A stretch of 64,000 nt of DNA from assembly GCA_916700875.1 (NCBI GenBank), contig CAKAKS010000060.1:7194834-7258833 (forward strand), read 5' to 3'. Made by a program: the position numbers and the translations under genes. Origin of the DNA: Sebastes aleutianus. Its lineage: Eukaryota > Chordata > Actinopteri > Perciformes > Sebastidae. The notes below the pieces were generated by a model. The model saw only the letters and a program-made list of their open reading frames with translations, did not search any database and was not told the origin of the DNA. This document shows, piece after piece, positions 39,653 to 51,870 of the stretch (positions are counted from its first letter, which is position 1; the number at the start of each line of letters is the position of its first letter).

Positions 39653-40645
39653 CCAGGTCATGCTTTAACATGACCTCTAAGCTTCGCTATGTTTTTAAGG
39701 TGGTAAAAAGCTGATTTGGTTATCGCTTTCACATGGTTCATGAAGCTGAGATCACTCTCGATTAAAACACCCAGATTTTTGACAGCATCCTTTGCTTTAA
39801 GTCCCTTTGTGTTTAGATGATTAGCAATCTTAATTCTCTCTTATTTCTTCCCAAATAAAATCATTTCAGTTTTGTCCTTATTCAGCTATAGGAGTTTTTG
39901 AGACATCCAGCTATTGATTTGATCAATGCATTGACAAAGAGATTCAAGGGGGCCATAGTCATCCGGTGAAAATGCTAGGTAAATCTGAGTGTCATCAGCA
40001 TAGCTATGATATGAGATCTTGTTGTTTTTAATGATTTGTCCAAGTGGGAGCATGTACAAATTGAATAATACGGGCCCAAAAATTGATCCCTGGGGAACAC
40101 CACAGGTCAAGGGCGTAGCTGTGGAGGTGTAGTCGCCAATGGCAACAAAGGATGTTCTCTCCTCCAGATATGATCTAAGTCACTTGATTACCGTGCCTGA
40201 CAATCCAACCCAATGCTCGAGTCTATGCAGTAATATGTCATGATCAAAGGCTGCGCTAAAATCCAACAGAACCAGGTCTGATGTTTTGCCTGCATCCATG
40301 TTGAGACGTATATCGTTTAAAACCTTAATAAGTGCTGTTTCTGTGCTGTGGTTAGCACGGAAACCTGACTGATAATTATCAAAACAGCCATTTGTCGATA
40401 AAAAATCAGTTACATGGTTAAAAACTACTTTTTCAATAATTTTGCCAATAAATGCCCGGGTTGGAAATGGGCCGGTAATTGTTTAGTATGGAAGTATCTA
40501 GATTTTTCTTTTTAAGTAGGGGTTTTATGACCGCTGTTTTCAGAGACTTAGGAAATGTGCCAGAGAGCAGTGATGCGTTCACCATTCTAAGCACGTCTGC
40601 TGATAGGTGGTTAAAAACAGATTTAAAAAGATATCTAGGCAGCAA
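39653..40645 (-). pseudogene. LINE ORF2 reverse-transcriptase part
   Basis: The order is GTFPKSLKTAVIKPLLKK, NNYRPISN, a frameshift (near 40455), then FDNYQSGFR-type sequence, EERTSFVAIGDYTSTAT, CGVPQGSIFGPVLFNLYM, SYADDTQIYLAF and LNKDKTEMILFGKK. A TGA at 40180-40182 replaces the usual Trp codon before LRSYLEE. The polymerase YADD itself is intact. The end at 39653 is abrupt. Confidence 0.82.
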
Positions 40646-42120
40646 GTGGAGGGGTTGAGATTCTGCACTGTTTTTTCTGAGGGTTCATTATCTATCAAGC
40701 TAAATTCAGACAGCAGATTGAGTTCCCTTCCCTTTGTTGGTGGCAAGTCTAAGTGCTGAGTTTTAAGTAGTTGAGATGATGTGTTCTGCCTGATTTTGTC
40801 TATTTTGCTTTTTAAAAAAGACATGAAGTCATTACACTTACTAACAGAGAAAAGTTCAGATGCCAGCTCGGCAGGGGGGTTGGTCAACTTCTCTACAGTT
40901 GAGAACAATACACATGTGTTATTTATATTTCTGATGATGTTAGAGAAGTAAGACTGTCTTGCTTTGAATATTTCAGTATTGTATGCACGCAGCATCTCTT
41001 TATAAATCTGGTAGTGAACTTGCAGTCTGTTTTTGCGCCAATTTCTTTCAATCTTTCTCCACTCCCTTTTAAGGAGTTTAACAGATTGATTTTGCGTCCA
41101 CGGGGCTTTCCGTTTGCCATTAACCATTTTAACTTTAACTGGAACAATGGCATCCATGATGTGTACCATTTGTGAATTAAAGTTTTCCAGCAGCTCATCT
41201 GCAGAGCCTGACGGTTGACTCGAGGTCCTGAGGAACGCCCGTTCGAAGAGGGCATCTGTGTGATTAGTTATGATTCTCTTTCTTACTGTCTTAGATCTAT
41301 TCTGGATACATAGACACAGCAAAGTCAAGGCCAAGTCCTTAACAGCTGTAGAAACATTGAGCCTCTTTGTGATAACAAGATCCAGAGTATGGCCTTGAGA
41401 GTGGGTTGGATCATGTATATGCTGTGTGAGACTAAAAGGGTCAAGCAGTGCAACAAGTTTCCGGGCATAATTGTTTGTTGGATTGTCAACATGCAAGTTG
41501 AAATCCCCTGATATAATAACGCAGTCAAAATCTGTGCAGATTATTGACGACAGTTCCCCCAATTCATCAAGAAAGACCGTAGCTGAGTGTTTAGGAGGTC
41601 TGTAAATGGTTAGGAGCAATATAGGCGGAGAACACTTGATAAGAGCACTTGAGTGTTCGAATGAAGTAAAAGCACCAAATGACGATAGTTTACACTGAAA
41701 AGAATCTTTAGAAATTACAGCTATCCCCCCTCCTTTTCGGTTTGTTCTAGTAACATTCATAAAAGAGAAGTTCGGGGGAGCCGATTCAACAAGGCTGATG
41801 TTACTACTTTGCTTGATTTAACCATGTTTCAGTTAAAAGTAAGAAATCAAGTTTGTGTCTGCCAATGAGATCATTAATTAAAATGACTTATTTGAAAGAG
41901 ATCTAATGTTTACTATAGCTAGCTGTATAGTGAGTGTGGAGGGTGTGGATGATTCATGCTGGCATGTTATATGTATCAGGTTCGATTGGGTTACCCCCTT
42001 TCCTCTGTACCTTTGTTTTCTTCTATTTCCGATTAACATAGGAATGGGAAACATTCTATGTATATCGTGAGTAGGTAAGTGGGCCGGTGAAAGTGTTAAT
42101 GCCAAGGGAGGACAGTAATC
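40646..42120 (-). pseudogene. LINE ORF2 N-terminal part: APE-type endonuclease
   Basis: The order is LAIVNIRSLSNKSF, then (frame changed) DLIGRHKLDFLLLTETW, a double stop near 41815, NVTRTNRKGGGIAVIS, LLTIYRPP, IISGDFNLHVDN and HIHDPTHSQGHTLDLVI. These match the E, GDFN and T..LDL blocks of apurinic-type endonucleases. The expected SDH block after LDLVI is replaced by LALTLLCLC, so the catalytic histidine region is damaged. The longest open part is 393 aa. Confidence 0.8.
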
Positions 42121-42124
42121 GACT

Positions 42125-42537
42125 CTGCTTGAGATGAAGGCATGGATAAGTTTTTCCAGGTCATGCTTTGACATAAGTCCTCTAAGCTTCGCTATGTTTT
42201 TAAGGTGGTAAAAAGATGATTTGGTTATCGCTTTCACATGGTTCATGAAGCTGAGATCACTCTCGATTAAAACACCCAGATTTTTGAGAGCATCCTTTGC
42301 TTTAAGTCCCTTTGTGTTTAGATGATTAACAATCTTAATTCTCTCTTCTTTCTTCCCAAATAAGATCATTTCAGTTTTGAGACATCCAGCTATTGATTTG
42401 ATCAATGCATTGACAAAGACATTCAAGGGGACCATAGTCATCTGGTGAAAGTGCTAGGTAAATCTGAGTGTCGTCAGCATAGCTATGATATGAGATCTTG
42501 TTGTTTTTAATGATTTGTCCAAGTGGCAGCATGTACT
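42125..42537 (-). pseudogene. Misplaced LINE reverse-transcriptase C-terminal block
   Basis: This encodes QIIKNNKISYHSYADDTQIY, DQINSWMSQ, TEMILFGKKE and NLGVLIESDLSFMNHV, ending near SSRVDYC. It is nearly the same as 39653-40055 in the same element, but lies between ORF1 and the ORF2 start. About 26 bp, present in the other copy between TTTCAGTTTTG and AGACATCCAG, are missing here. Confidence 0.8.
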
Positions 42538-42540
42538 GGA

Positions 42541-43225
42541 AACAGTAGCTCGGGATGAAACTGGAGGAGGGGGTTCTGGAGTGTGGGTGTGGTGTGTAAA
42601 CAGTCAATCACGTGGAGAGGTTTGTGCTGCATGCTGCACGTTAGCGGATAGCATTCGTGAGCCCAGTTTGTTTGGGTGGATACCGTCGCTGTTAAAAAGA
42701 GACTGGCGATTCCAGAACAGGTTAAAATTGTCAATAAAAGCGACGTTGTGAGCTCTACAGGCGGTCTGCAGCCACGTGTGAAGGCTAAGGAGTCTGCTAA
42801 AACGACCAGCACCGCGACCTACTGTGGAAATGGGACCTGAGATAAAAACAGACTTTCCACAGTGCTTGAGGAAATTAAAAAGCTGGTTAAAATCGGATTT
42901 GGTCAACCCTGACTGTTTAAAAGCTGTGTCATTTGATCCCACGTGGACTATTACTCTTGTAATAGACGGCGGGAGTGATGGCAGTAAGACCTGGAGCTTT
43001 TTGTAAAAGTCAAAAAGTTGGGGGCAGTTTGAGAAAGGCCCTTAGATCGTCTAAGACAAGTATTCCAAGCAGAGTGATTCTATGTGTCTCTAAACATGCC
43101 TGGAGAGGATCTTTAAGGCAACCCTCCCCTGTCTCTGCTTTCAGTTTAGCTTCAGTGCCACTGTGCCAGCACATAACACAGACAAATATAGAAGGCTGTA
43201 GATGCCAACAAATGTTTTCCTAATG
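42541..43225 (-). pseudogene. LINE ORF1 remnant with SGNH/GDSL-like esterase domain
   Basis: The clearest reading frame contains VHVGSNDTAFKQ (the G..ND block) and, about 80 aa later, SDGIHPNKLG (the Asp-His block). Upstream, IFVCVMCWHSGTEAK and then ILVLDDL occupy the place where the nucleophile motif GDS is expected, so the catalytic serine block appears lost. At least one frameshift (near 43010-43020) separates the N-terminal part from the esterase blocks. Such ORF1 proteins are known from L2/CR1-type LINEs, where the esterase is thought to aid membrane or RNP functions. Confidence 0.7.
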
Positions 43226-43230
43226 AAATT

Positions 43231-43740
43231 GTAGATGATCTATATCAAAACGCATATCTAGATGCACAATCTGTAAGAAACTGAAACATTGCAGTGCGGT
43301 GAAATTAATTTTATCCCATTTCCAAATATAATAGCAGTAATGCAGTTATTCAGGGTCTCCATTTGTCATCTCAGACTCCAATGTGATTTCTGTTTGGTTT
43401 GATGTAGTTTCCCCTCAGGCAGTCGCTGAAATAAAATCCCCATTTTGACTCGGTATTCCCACTCAGAGACAATTTCATCTGAGGGAATCTGATCATATTT
43501 GAGTCCCAGAAAGAATTTCAGAATAATGTGACGCACAGACTCCTGTCATCCTGAATCAAGACAGAAACACGTTAGATGGCATTTACTCTTTTGTGACCTT
43601 GAATTAGTATCCATCCATCCATCTAATGGGGATGGTCTACTGAAGAAGGCTCTGGAAAAAGCCTGTAAGTAGACCTTGAGATGAGATGATTTTGTCAAAT
43701 TATGTGAATGCTGCATTTATATCAAACTATAAATATAATA
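43231..43740. other. Gene-free stretch
   Basis: DNA upstream of the LINE 5' end. No feature recognised. Confidence 0.4.
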
Positions 43741-44105
43741 TGGTAATGTTAGAGTCCACCTATTATCTTAAAACTTTCCCAGTTGATTACTAACATTAAG
43801 GAAATTATTTTTTGTATTACAAGTTTTCTGAAATGTTTTAAATATTAACATTTAAATATGCAAATGATATGATTATATTATTAAATATGTGCTAATTTGC
43901 ATGCATTTCCAGGACAGAAATCTGTAAAAAACATTGTAAAAACAAAGGTTTTTACAGAGGGGATGTTGGATATCTCTTTGTATCACTTCATAAATCAGAA
44001 AATACTGTCAACAGCCATAAAAAAACAACCATTTTCAGCATGTTTTAGGAATAAAATGTTGTATAAATCAGGCTATGAATGATATATGAACAAACCCCTC
44101 TGTAA
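43741..44105 (+). repeat. Repeat H, copy 1
   Basis: Shares CCAGTTGATTACT, TTACAAGTTTTCTGA, GCTAATTTGCAT, TTTTTACAGAGGGGATGTTGG and CAGGCTATGAATGATATATGA with 46890-47270. Not recognised as a named family. Confidence 0.75.
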
Positions 44106-44689
44106 TGTTACAGTCCACCTCTTATGGAAGCAAGTTGTGACATGTGCAACAACAGTCTTAACAAAACCTCCACATGCTCACAGTGTTTTACTGCTTCATG
44201 GTTGCTCAGGTGATCTAATCAGCGAGGGCTGGAGCTAACCAGAATTAGGGACAGAGAGCCAGATATTTCCACCAAAAAAGGACTTTATTTTAGATGAACT
44301 TCCCCTTCAGTATCATCAAATAGTGTATTTTAGACGCACTGGATGAAGGCAGAGGAACAGGTCTGGCCGGTAGCAGACAGCAAACAGAGTAATGTTCTTC
44401 CTCTTCCCTCATAGGAGCACTGATAGTGTGCAGATTGAGCTCACCTGTGCCTAGTTGCCTCTAAACAGCACAGGTGAGCCTGTGGCTCCTCTCAGAGCTC
44501 ATCAGGGACATGAAACACTTTCTAACAATGACACTTCTCTGCTTAATCTGCCACGGAAAAAAGTGTATTATTTATGTGTGCAACAGTAGCTATAAGGGAA
44601 TTGTCTGCTGGTGGAAGCCTTTGTGGATATTTAAAATTTCTGATGCTTCTAACATGCCCAATATTAAATGAATAAATCAGATGATTACA

Positions 44690-45425
44690 ATAATATTGTA
44701 GTATTTCCACATAGCTGTTGGTGGGTTCGTTCTCTATCGTGCTGAAGTGGGATTAAATTATTTTGGGGGGGTTGGTCTTGGGGTAGATATTTTGCCTATA
44801 GAGAGGCTAAGTCCCGCCCCTTCCGGTGGATCTTATTTCGAAAAAAAATTGAACGGTAGTCAACGGAGAGAGACAAATATTTTTGTTGATCCTATTTGAA
44901 TTGTGCCAAGAATCACACATATGATGTTTTGTCAATTTAAAAACATAATTTTGTAAGTCAAGAAAGTCGCCGTTTGTCGTAGTATCATTTAGTTTTGTGT
45001 GAAACCGCTCAGTGAACTACATCTCTCGTCTCGCACAATATACGTCAGCAACACTAACTAGCTAACTTAGCTATGACCACGCACAAATGTAACGTTATCT
45101 GACCTGATGTGTTTTATCCAGCGACTCCTGGTCTTTTTATCAGCCGGGGAAGAGAAAGAAGGATCAGACCCGTTGCTGGTGTGAGTACATCTCAGTAGGA
45201 GACACACAGGCATCGTAGCTTCAGAGAGAGAGACGTCACTATGCGTCTTTTGGGTGTGTCGTCTTTCTAATTACGTATTTTCACAGTCTGATACTTCAAC
45301 AGTTTTGTGAATTCTGCTCAGATTGAGTTCATTTATTTTCATAAAAACATATTTCATCTTCAAAAATTGTTTTTCAAAAAAGGGGGGGGGGGTCTCACAA
45401 TTGAGGTCAATATGGTAGCTATATT
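44690..45425. repeat. Possible DNA-transposon remnant
   Basis: TTTTGCCTATAGAGAGGCTAAGTC and CCCGCCCCTTCCGG resemble a teleost interspersed element, from memory. The stretch ends with a G run at 45381-45391. Borders are not defined. Confidence 0.3.
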
Positions 45426-46093
45426 ATAAGCAGGTTAAGAGTTTATGTCAACCATGTATGCATAAAAATAACACTGTTTAAGAACCCGGCAGGGTGCGCT
45501 TTGCGAGCACACAAAAGGTAGGGGGCACCAGCTGATATCTTGCCTAAAGAGCACCAAACTGGTCTGGACCGGCTCTGTTGGACGGACACTTGCATCTTTA
45601 CCCAATAGAGCACTTTACAGCCTGTGTGATTTAGCATCTGCTTAGAAGAATATAAGCTGTAAATCTGAATTAAATGATTTTAAACCTAGTAGTTTTTCGC
45701 CCATGAAATAATGTCGGCGCTCTGCTTTACCAAAATGTACCGAAATTATCAGAAAAATCATTAAGAAAAATATAGAACAGGACAAAAGAAATGCAGCCTC
45801 CCCTTGTGCTAAATAGCTGAAGACCCCTTGCTGAAAAGCATCCGTATACCTGAGTTAGAGCGATATCATATTCTTCTGGAAACACAGCATATTGTTCCCT
45901 CTTTCGGAGCAAAGAAGAGTAAACTAAGCCTCATTAATTAAGCTCATTAGGTGAACAGAAACCTGTTTGATTGGAGGCAGTTGGAGCCCTTCCGCTCTGA
46001 TGCAGCAGCGGTATTTAACTCACCATATTGGCTGTCTGATGGCTGCACCTCAGGGTCATGTTCTGTGACATGGCTGTTGTCCCAGTGCCACCC

Positions 46094-46132
<39 letters not shown>

Positions 46133-46889
46133 AACAGAGATCCTTTAAGGGGCTTGGCAGACCCCTGGTTCCCTCTCTCTAATCACTGTGTTCTCCAGGG
46201 GGGGCGCAGCCATTCTCGCTGCTCTTTGGAAAAGCTTGGCATTTGTCTGAGATCTCATTTCTGTAATTCATCGCCCGTCTCCCGGGAGTCGCGGTTGGCA
46301 CCGGCGATGCCAAGTCCTCCCTCCTCCCTCCTTCTATCTCTTTCACACTCTCTATCCCCCATTCCTCCTCTCTTTCTCCATCGTCCTCCCTCTCACCCCT
46401 GTCGTTGTTTGTTGTCGCCCTGAAAGAGGTCCTCACTAAAGCTAAACTGGTGGGTGTACACACATTAACTCTCCTGTGATTGTGTTTGATGGCCGCTCCA
46501 GGCTCAGATCACATAAACATGTAGAGTGTGTGCGCGTGCACGTCCTTCTTCCTCGAGTATCTCTGAGTGCAGAGCGTCGACCGAGTGGATGCTGCTGAAT
46601 TAAAGCCAGTGATCGGCGGTGGGATTATCGTTCTTCATATTTTCTTCTCACATATATGAAAACATTAAGTGTCAAATCATTAACACACATACAGCCCAAA
46701 TGAAGAAATAATTACACATCAATTATCGCCAATAATATGAATGTGGGAAAAATAATTGGGATTAATTAGGCATCAGTGAAAATGTACATCTGTTACTTAT
46801 TTGGAATAACAGGAGGGGAAAAAAGATAGATCATTTTTCAAAATGTATTTTGTTTTTTAGGGTGGACAGTACAGGTGAAGTAGGTAAAG
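45426..46889. other. Gene-free stretch
   Basis: CA microsatellite and CT-rich DNA; 45930-46290 and 46590-46830 look unique. No gene signal. Confidence 0.4.
46096..46129. repeat. (CA)n microsatellite
   Basis: 17 CA units. Confidence 0.95.
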
Positions 46890-47272
46890 ATTTTAACTAA
46901 TAGCTACCCCAGTTGATGACTTACTTTAAGGCGATTATTTTTGCCTTAATTTACATATTACAAGTTTTCTGATATGTTTAAATATGCAAATCTTATTAAA
47001 TATGAGCTAATTTGCATACATTTCCAGAATAGAAATGTGAACATTGGTTAAAGCCAGGTTCAAAATTCTTGTTTCACTTTGTTTTTCATTTTAGAGTCAA
47101 ATGTTTTTACAGAGGGGATGTTGGATGTCTCTTTTTTATCACTCCATAAATCAGAAAATACTGTCAACAACCATAAAAAGATCCATTTTCTCCATGTTTT
47201 TTAGGAATAAAATGTTGTATGAATCAGGCTATGAATGATATATGAGCGAACCCCTCTGTAGAAACCTTCAGA
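46890..47272 (+). repeat. Repeat H, copy 2
   Basis: Same blocks and order as copy 1, with an extra segment containing AGCCAGGTTCAAAATTC. Confidence 0.75.
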
Positions 47273-47399
47273 ATATAGATAGGAATGGAACTGGAACATT
47301 TAGTTTATTTAAGAGCTACTGAAGTGGAGATTTCAGGCTCAGAAAACTCATTTTGAGAAAACGGCCTTCAAAGATATGGATTGTAACATACATTTTGAA

Positions 47400-47720
47400 G
47401 ACACTACAAGTGAATAGGGTACAAAAACATAACTAGTAGATATCACCATGAAACTTCTCCAGTTGATTACATTAAGACAGATATTTTTTGTATTACAAGT
47501 TTTCTGAAATGTTATGTTTAAATGTGTAAATGAGGCATTAGCTAATGCTAACTTTTGGTGAATTTAGGAGAAATCTACAGACGCAAATAGACAAAAATAA
47601 ACACCTAAATGTGTATTTTGAATGTTTTCTTTCCACTAGTCTGAAAGAACACATGCAAGGATGCAAAACAGCCCACAAAATGATGAAAAACAATGTGTTT
47701 GCCTGGGGTGTCTCCCCTTA
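47400..47720 (+). repeat. Repeat H, copy 3 (variant)
   Basis: Shares TGAATAGGGTA, CAGTTGATTACAT, TTTTCTGAAATGTTATGTTT, AAATCTACAGACGCAAATAG and TTTTCTTTCCACT with the copy at 51595. Confidence 0.7.
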
Positions 47721-49588
47721 AAGCAATGCAGCTTATTCCATAAATTATTTCTAAAAAAAAGAAGCTGTTCTGTCTTGTCTCGCTGTAGCACAACGCTCCC
47801 CGTGAGTCTGTAACTCTTGTTTTCCAGTCTGAGCTGTACAGGTGAATTGCTGCATCTCCCATTTTGTTTATGAGTAAACGGCTGTTGGTGGCAGGCATTT
47901 TAAGCTAATAGCTGCTTTAAATAGCTGCAATTAGTGAGGAGCATGAGATATTTAATCACTCTAGACCAATTAGTCTGTAATCAAGTAGTGTCCAAGAGCG
48001 AGCACGTTTTTGTCCTCCACTGTTCCTCTGCAAGCACCCGCCATATATTTCTCTGTGCGCCGGGAAGAGCAGTGATTAACACGCGGGGATATAGGCCCCC
48101 GTGGAACGCCGTAATGTGGAGTTAAATCAGGGAGAGAGGGAGGCGAGACACGACAGCCAAACCTGTTATTGCAGTTTAACATATGCAGAAGGTTAATTCA
48201 AGGCAGAGACGGTGGCGGGCATCCTCGTTTTATGTGTTTGCGTCACGGTGCGTTGTACAAATTTGCGGAATCAGGCGCTGGTGTGTTTTCTTCTGTATGG
48301 CATCTTGAATCTTGGCTATACAATCAGAGATGGTAGTTTTACCCGGAATGGGAGGATAAAAGAGCGGTACATGATGATTCAATCCCAAATAGTGAGTGTC
48401 AGAAATTGCTAAATCCCTCTTGTAATTTTAGTTTTATAATGCAATGTTCTGCAAGAAAGTCCCTTTTAATCGTGGAAAACACACCAATGCATGCACACCT
48501 ATGAGAGCAATGCATGGACGCACACACACGCACACACACACCTGTGTAAACAGTTGGCTCCACCTGCAGCCTGGCCAGTCCCTTTGTTTTGATAATAATG
48601 ATACTGTGTTCATAATGACATTTCCAAGTGACTGGTCACAAGGCCGGGGCGTCCACTCCCTCGGCCTCATGCTCAAGGGTGGAAAACAGGTTGACCGATG
48701 TGGTTTGGGCCTCCTTATCAAACAGGATGTGATGCTTTCCCACGATCTGGAGTACAGAGGTAGAGTACATACACTGGGAGAACAAGGCCGCAGGTAGGAA
48801 TTCAACCTGAATGTTTTTTTTTGTGTGGAAAATTAGGCGGAAGGAGCTCATGAAGCTTCCGTGCGGGTTTCCGTCCTGCTGCTGCCGCTGCTGTCTCACT
48901 CCCAACAGGGATTATTTGGAAAATCCTGCAGTGCCAACGCTGGAGAGATGCAGGATGGGGCACCGCACTGAGGTAGCTTAATAGCGAGACAGTGGGAATT
49001 GTGAGTCAACATATGGCTGCGGCAAAGTATAATAGGAGCGGAGATGAATAATGAATCTGGGGATGGCAGCAGTTTGGGTGCTGACTAATAGAGAGGATTA
49101 GATCTACACATCATGGGGCTGTAATAGAAGTGTCCTGTTTTACTGTAACACTGAAGGAACACGCGTCTTTATGGAACATCATGTAATAGGATAAAATGAG
49201 TGTAAATGTAAGCAATGGCTGATTGCCTGCTGAATTAATGCCATATGTCTTTGCCAGGAAATGTAAAACATTTATTACATTCTATATATTTTCTCTATTA
49301 ATGTTAAAATATTTGTTGTGTAAATAAACTGTAGAAGAGAAGCTGGACAGCAGCTAAACTGATCACGAGATGGGAGAAAAATCACGTGTCAAGACTGATT
49401 TTCCTAGCTCAACCCAAATTATGTTACAATTTCAAGAAATTGTTGCATGTGGCAAATAAACCTTCATATGGTGGTTATGACAACGCACCACTTCATCATC
49501 ATTTTTCAAGTGTTGTTTCAATCTTTCTTATCGTCATGATTACATCAGTGTAATACTGATACTTTTAGTTGGAATTTGGTGATGAATT
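47721..49588. other. Gene-free; candidate conserved block at 47890-48190
   Basis: The block contains TAGCTGCAATTAGTGAGGAGC, TAGACCAATTAGTCTGTAATC, CCGCCATATATTTC and CGTAATGTGGAGTTAAATC in unique sequence. The remainder is low-repeat with no exon. Confidence 0.35.
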
Positions 49589-50022
49589 CAGGGTCGGCTT
49601 AAGGCCATATAGGCGGTCACCTTTGGGGGGGGGGCAGGTCGCCCTCTAAAAAAAATAAAATTACAAAATTACAAATAATAAAAAAAATGCTGATGGGTGC
49701 CCTTCCACATTTTCTGCATTGAGGTAACAAATGAACAAATAAATATAAAAAGAAAGAAATACACTTTTCACCCCTGTAACTCTCTTCCTCACACTTTTTC
49801 ATCTGCACGGCTGCACTTATTTGTTAATAAAAGTGTAAATTGTAGTAAAATTGACTAGACACTTTTAAGCCAACAATATCAGGGACCAATTGTTTATTTA
49901 TATTATAATATATAGTTATTTATGAAAATAAAAATCTTAATTTTTGTCTTAAAACCATTGTGATGTCTGATGTGTGTTGTGGTTTAACCTAGGGCACCAA
50001 ATGGGCTGTAGAGCCAGCCCTG
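49589..50022 (+). mobile_element. Family E hAT-type MITE, copy 2
   Basis: Ends CAGGGTCGGCTTAAGG and TAGAGCCAGCCCTG form diverged inverted repeats. The flanking octamers GATGAATT (49581-49588) and GGTGAATT (50023-50030) match at 7 of 8 positions. The 8-bp duplication and CAGGG ends point to the hAT superfamily. Confidence 0.78.
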
Positions 50023-50030
50023 GGTGAATT

Positions 50031-50382
50031 AAATGGTGTTGTGAAAGAAATTGGCTGAACCGCCATGTAAATAAAATGGTTGGTTAAGTGTCAGTCAAAG
50101 TGTCAGCTGGGTTTACCTCCACCTCCATTTCCTGGACAGAATGCATTAGTGATGCTGTGTAGTCGTGGCTGCTGAAGCCTGGTTTGAACTCTCCGGCCCG
50201 TGTTGTGCTCTCTCTGAGAACCTGAATATCTTTAATCATATCAGGAAGGTCTAACTGTCAAGCTGGCCACCTGTGCTTTTACACTTTTTCTACCGTCTGT
50301 CACTCACACACACACACATTTCACATCACAAGGACGGTGCTTGTCAAGGGCAGCGAGGCCCGGCTCTCTTACTGTGGACTAT

Positions 50383-50423
<41 letters not shown>

Positions 50424-51594
50424 CGCACACACGCACGCACACACGCACACACGCACACACACACACACACATACACACAGGTGGCCTGCATGGCCTGCTT
50501 CCTCCTCACATTGTCACGGTGGTGCAGGGTGTCTGAGAGGTGTCTGCAGCACCCACATGGCGTCTCCGGCGCCGGGTTCGTCTGTGTCAAATGGCCGCTT
50601 TAACCCACATTCAGCAGGTTGACGTGAGGACAACTAAACAAGGGTCAGTGTGTCTACGAGAAAAAAGCTGCAGCTCCGTGGGAAAGAAGGAAGAAAGGAA
50701 GGATGTCCACTGTAAACTAATAACTCTGAGCTACATGAGGGCAGTTATTAAAGACAGCTGTCTCGGTGAATGTCACTAATGGTATTTAGGATCAATTTTG
50801 TAATTATGTTCAGAATAATTTATTTTTGAAAATCAGGACAAGTAGGGGTTGAACGAAGATGGATTTTTGCATTTACTTTTTTTGTAGGATCATAAACCAT
50901 CAACATTATAATATAAATCTTTTATCCAATCTTTGAAACATTTGAAACAGTCAAGATATCCAGCTGTTTCTACTTGAATGCTCACATAAAACTCAATTAA
51001 GGCCTCAATTAAAAATGTGATTTTCAATTGCACGCTCCAGCGATTACATTGGGAGTTAGTATTTTTAACATCGTACTTCTTCACCGGACATTTTTCTTCC
51101 ACATCTTTGTAAGGAAAGAGTGAGACCTTATCTGCTGAGAATGTGTTGTCTAGGAAGAGGTGTTAACTGGTTTATCTTCATTCATCATAGGTCACTCTGT
51201 AGGTGGAAATATCAGCCAAACACATAAAGTTAAATATAAATTCATGGTTAACCTGAATGTTGTGAATTTTCCAATTGTCTCTCCATTCTAATATCGTAAT
51301 TTATCCAAAGAAATATGATTCGATTCGTGGCTTATGCTTTGCTATTACATTGAACATGCTGCAGAGGCCTATGTATGAATAAAGGTTGGTACATAACCTC
51401 ATAAATCATTTGGTCTGTTGACGGTGGTTTTATTTTTGCATTATCCTTTTTATTTTGCAAAAATAATTATTATTCAAAACAATTATATCACTAATAGTTT
51501 ATTTGTCATCAATACGATTGTATATGATTTTGCAAGAATATGATAATATTGCTTCTAGCATTTAAAATGAATGACACCTGGTTCAGTCACTACA
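50031..51594. other. Gene-free stretch
   Basis: CA tract at 50384-50479, otherwise AT-rich unique-looking DNA. Confidence 0.4.
50384..50479. repeat. (CA)n tract with CACG variants
   Basis: 96 bp with repeated CACACG interruptions in the middle. Confidence 0.95.
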
Positions 51595-51870
51595 GGTGAA
51601 TAGGGTAAAACAAGAAACTTCCCCAGTTGATTACTTACATTAAGAGAATTATTTTTTTGTATTACAAGTTTTCTGAAATGTTATGTTTAAATATGCTAAC
51701 TTTATGTAAATTTAGGAGGAATCTACAGATGCAAATAGACAAAGTAGTAACACTAAATGTGTATTTGGGATGTTTTCTTTCCACTGGTATGAAAGACGGC
51801 ATGTTATGGAAGCAAATAGCCCAAAATTGACCATTCAATGAACAATTGCCTGTAGTGTCTCGCCTTAACA
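51595..51870 (+). repeat. Repeat H, copy 4 (variant)
   Basis: Same blocks as copy 3, including AATGTGTATTTGGGATGTTTTC. No coding potential. Confidence 0.7.

Larger units (their letters stand above)
39653..43230 (-). mobile_element. L2-like non-LTR retrotransposon, decayed and rearranged
   Basis: Read 5' to 3' on the minus strand this contains an ORF1 with an SGNH-esterase-like domain, an out-of-place reverse-transcriptase C-terminal block, an APE-type endonuclease and a reverse transcriptase with YADD. Frameshifts and stops are spread through it, so it cannot be active. The 3' end is cut off at about 39653: there is no L2 tail or 3' UTR, and the alignment between the two RT blocks stops there. 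The clade call rests on the ORF1 esterase plus RT motifs; CR1/Rex-like is the alternative. Confidence 0.85.
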
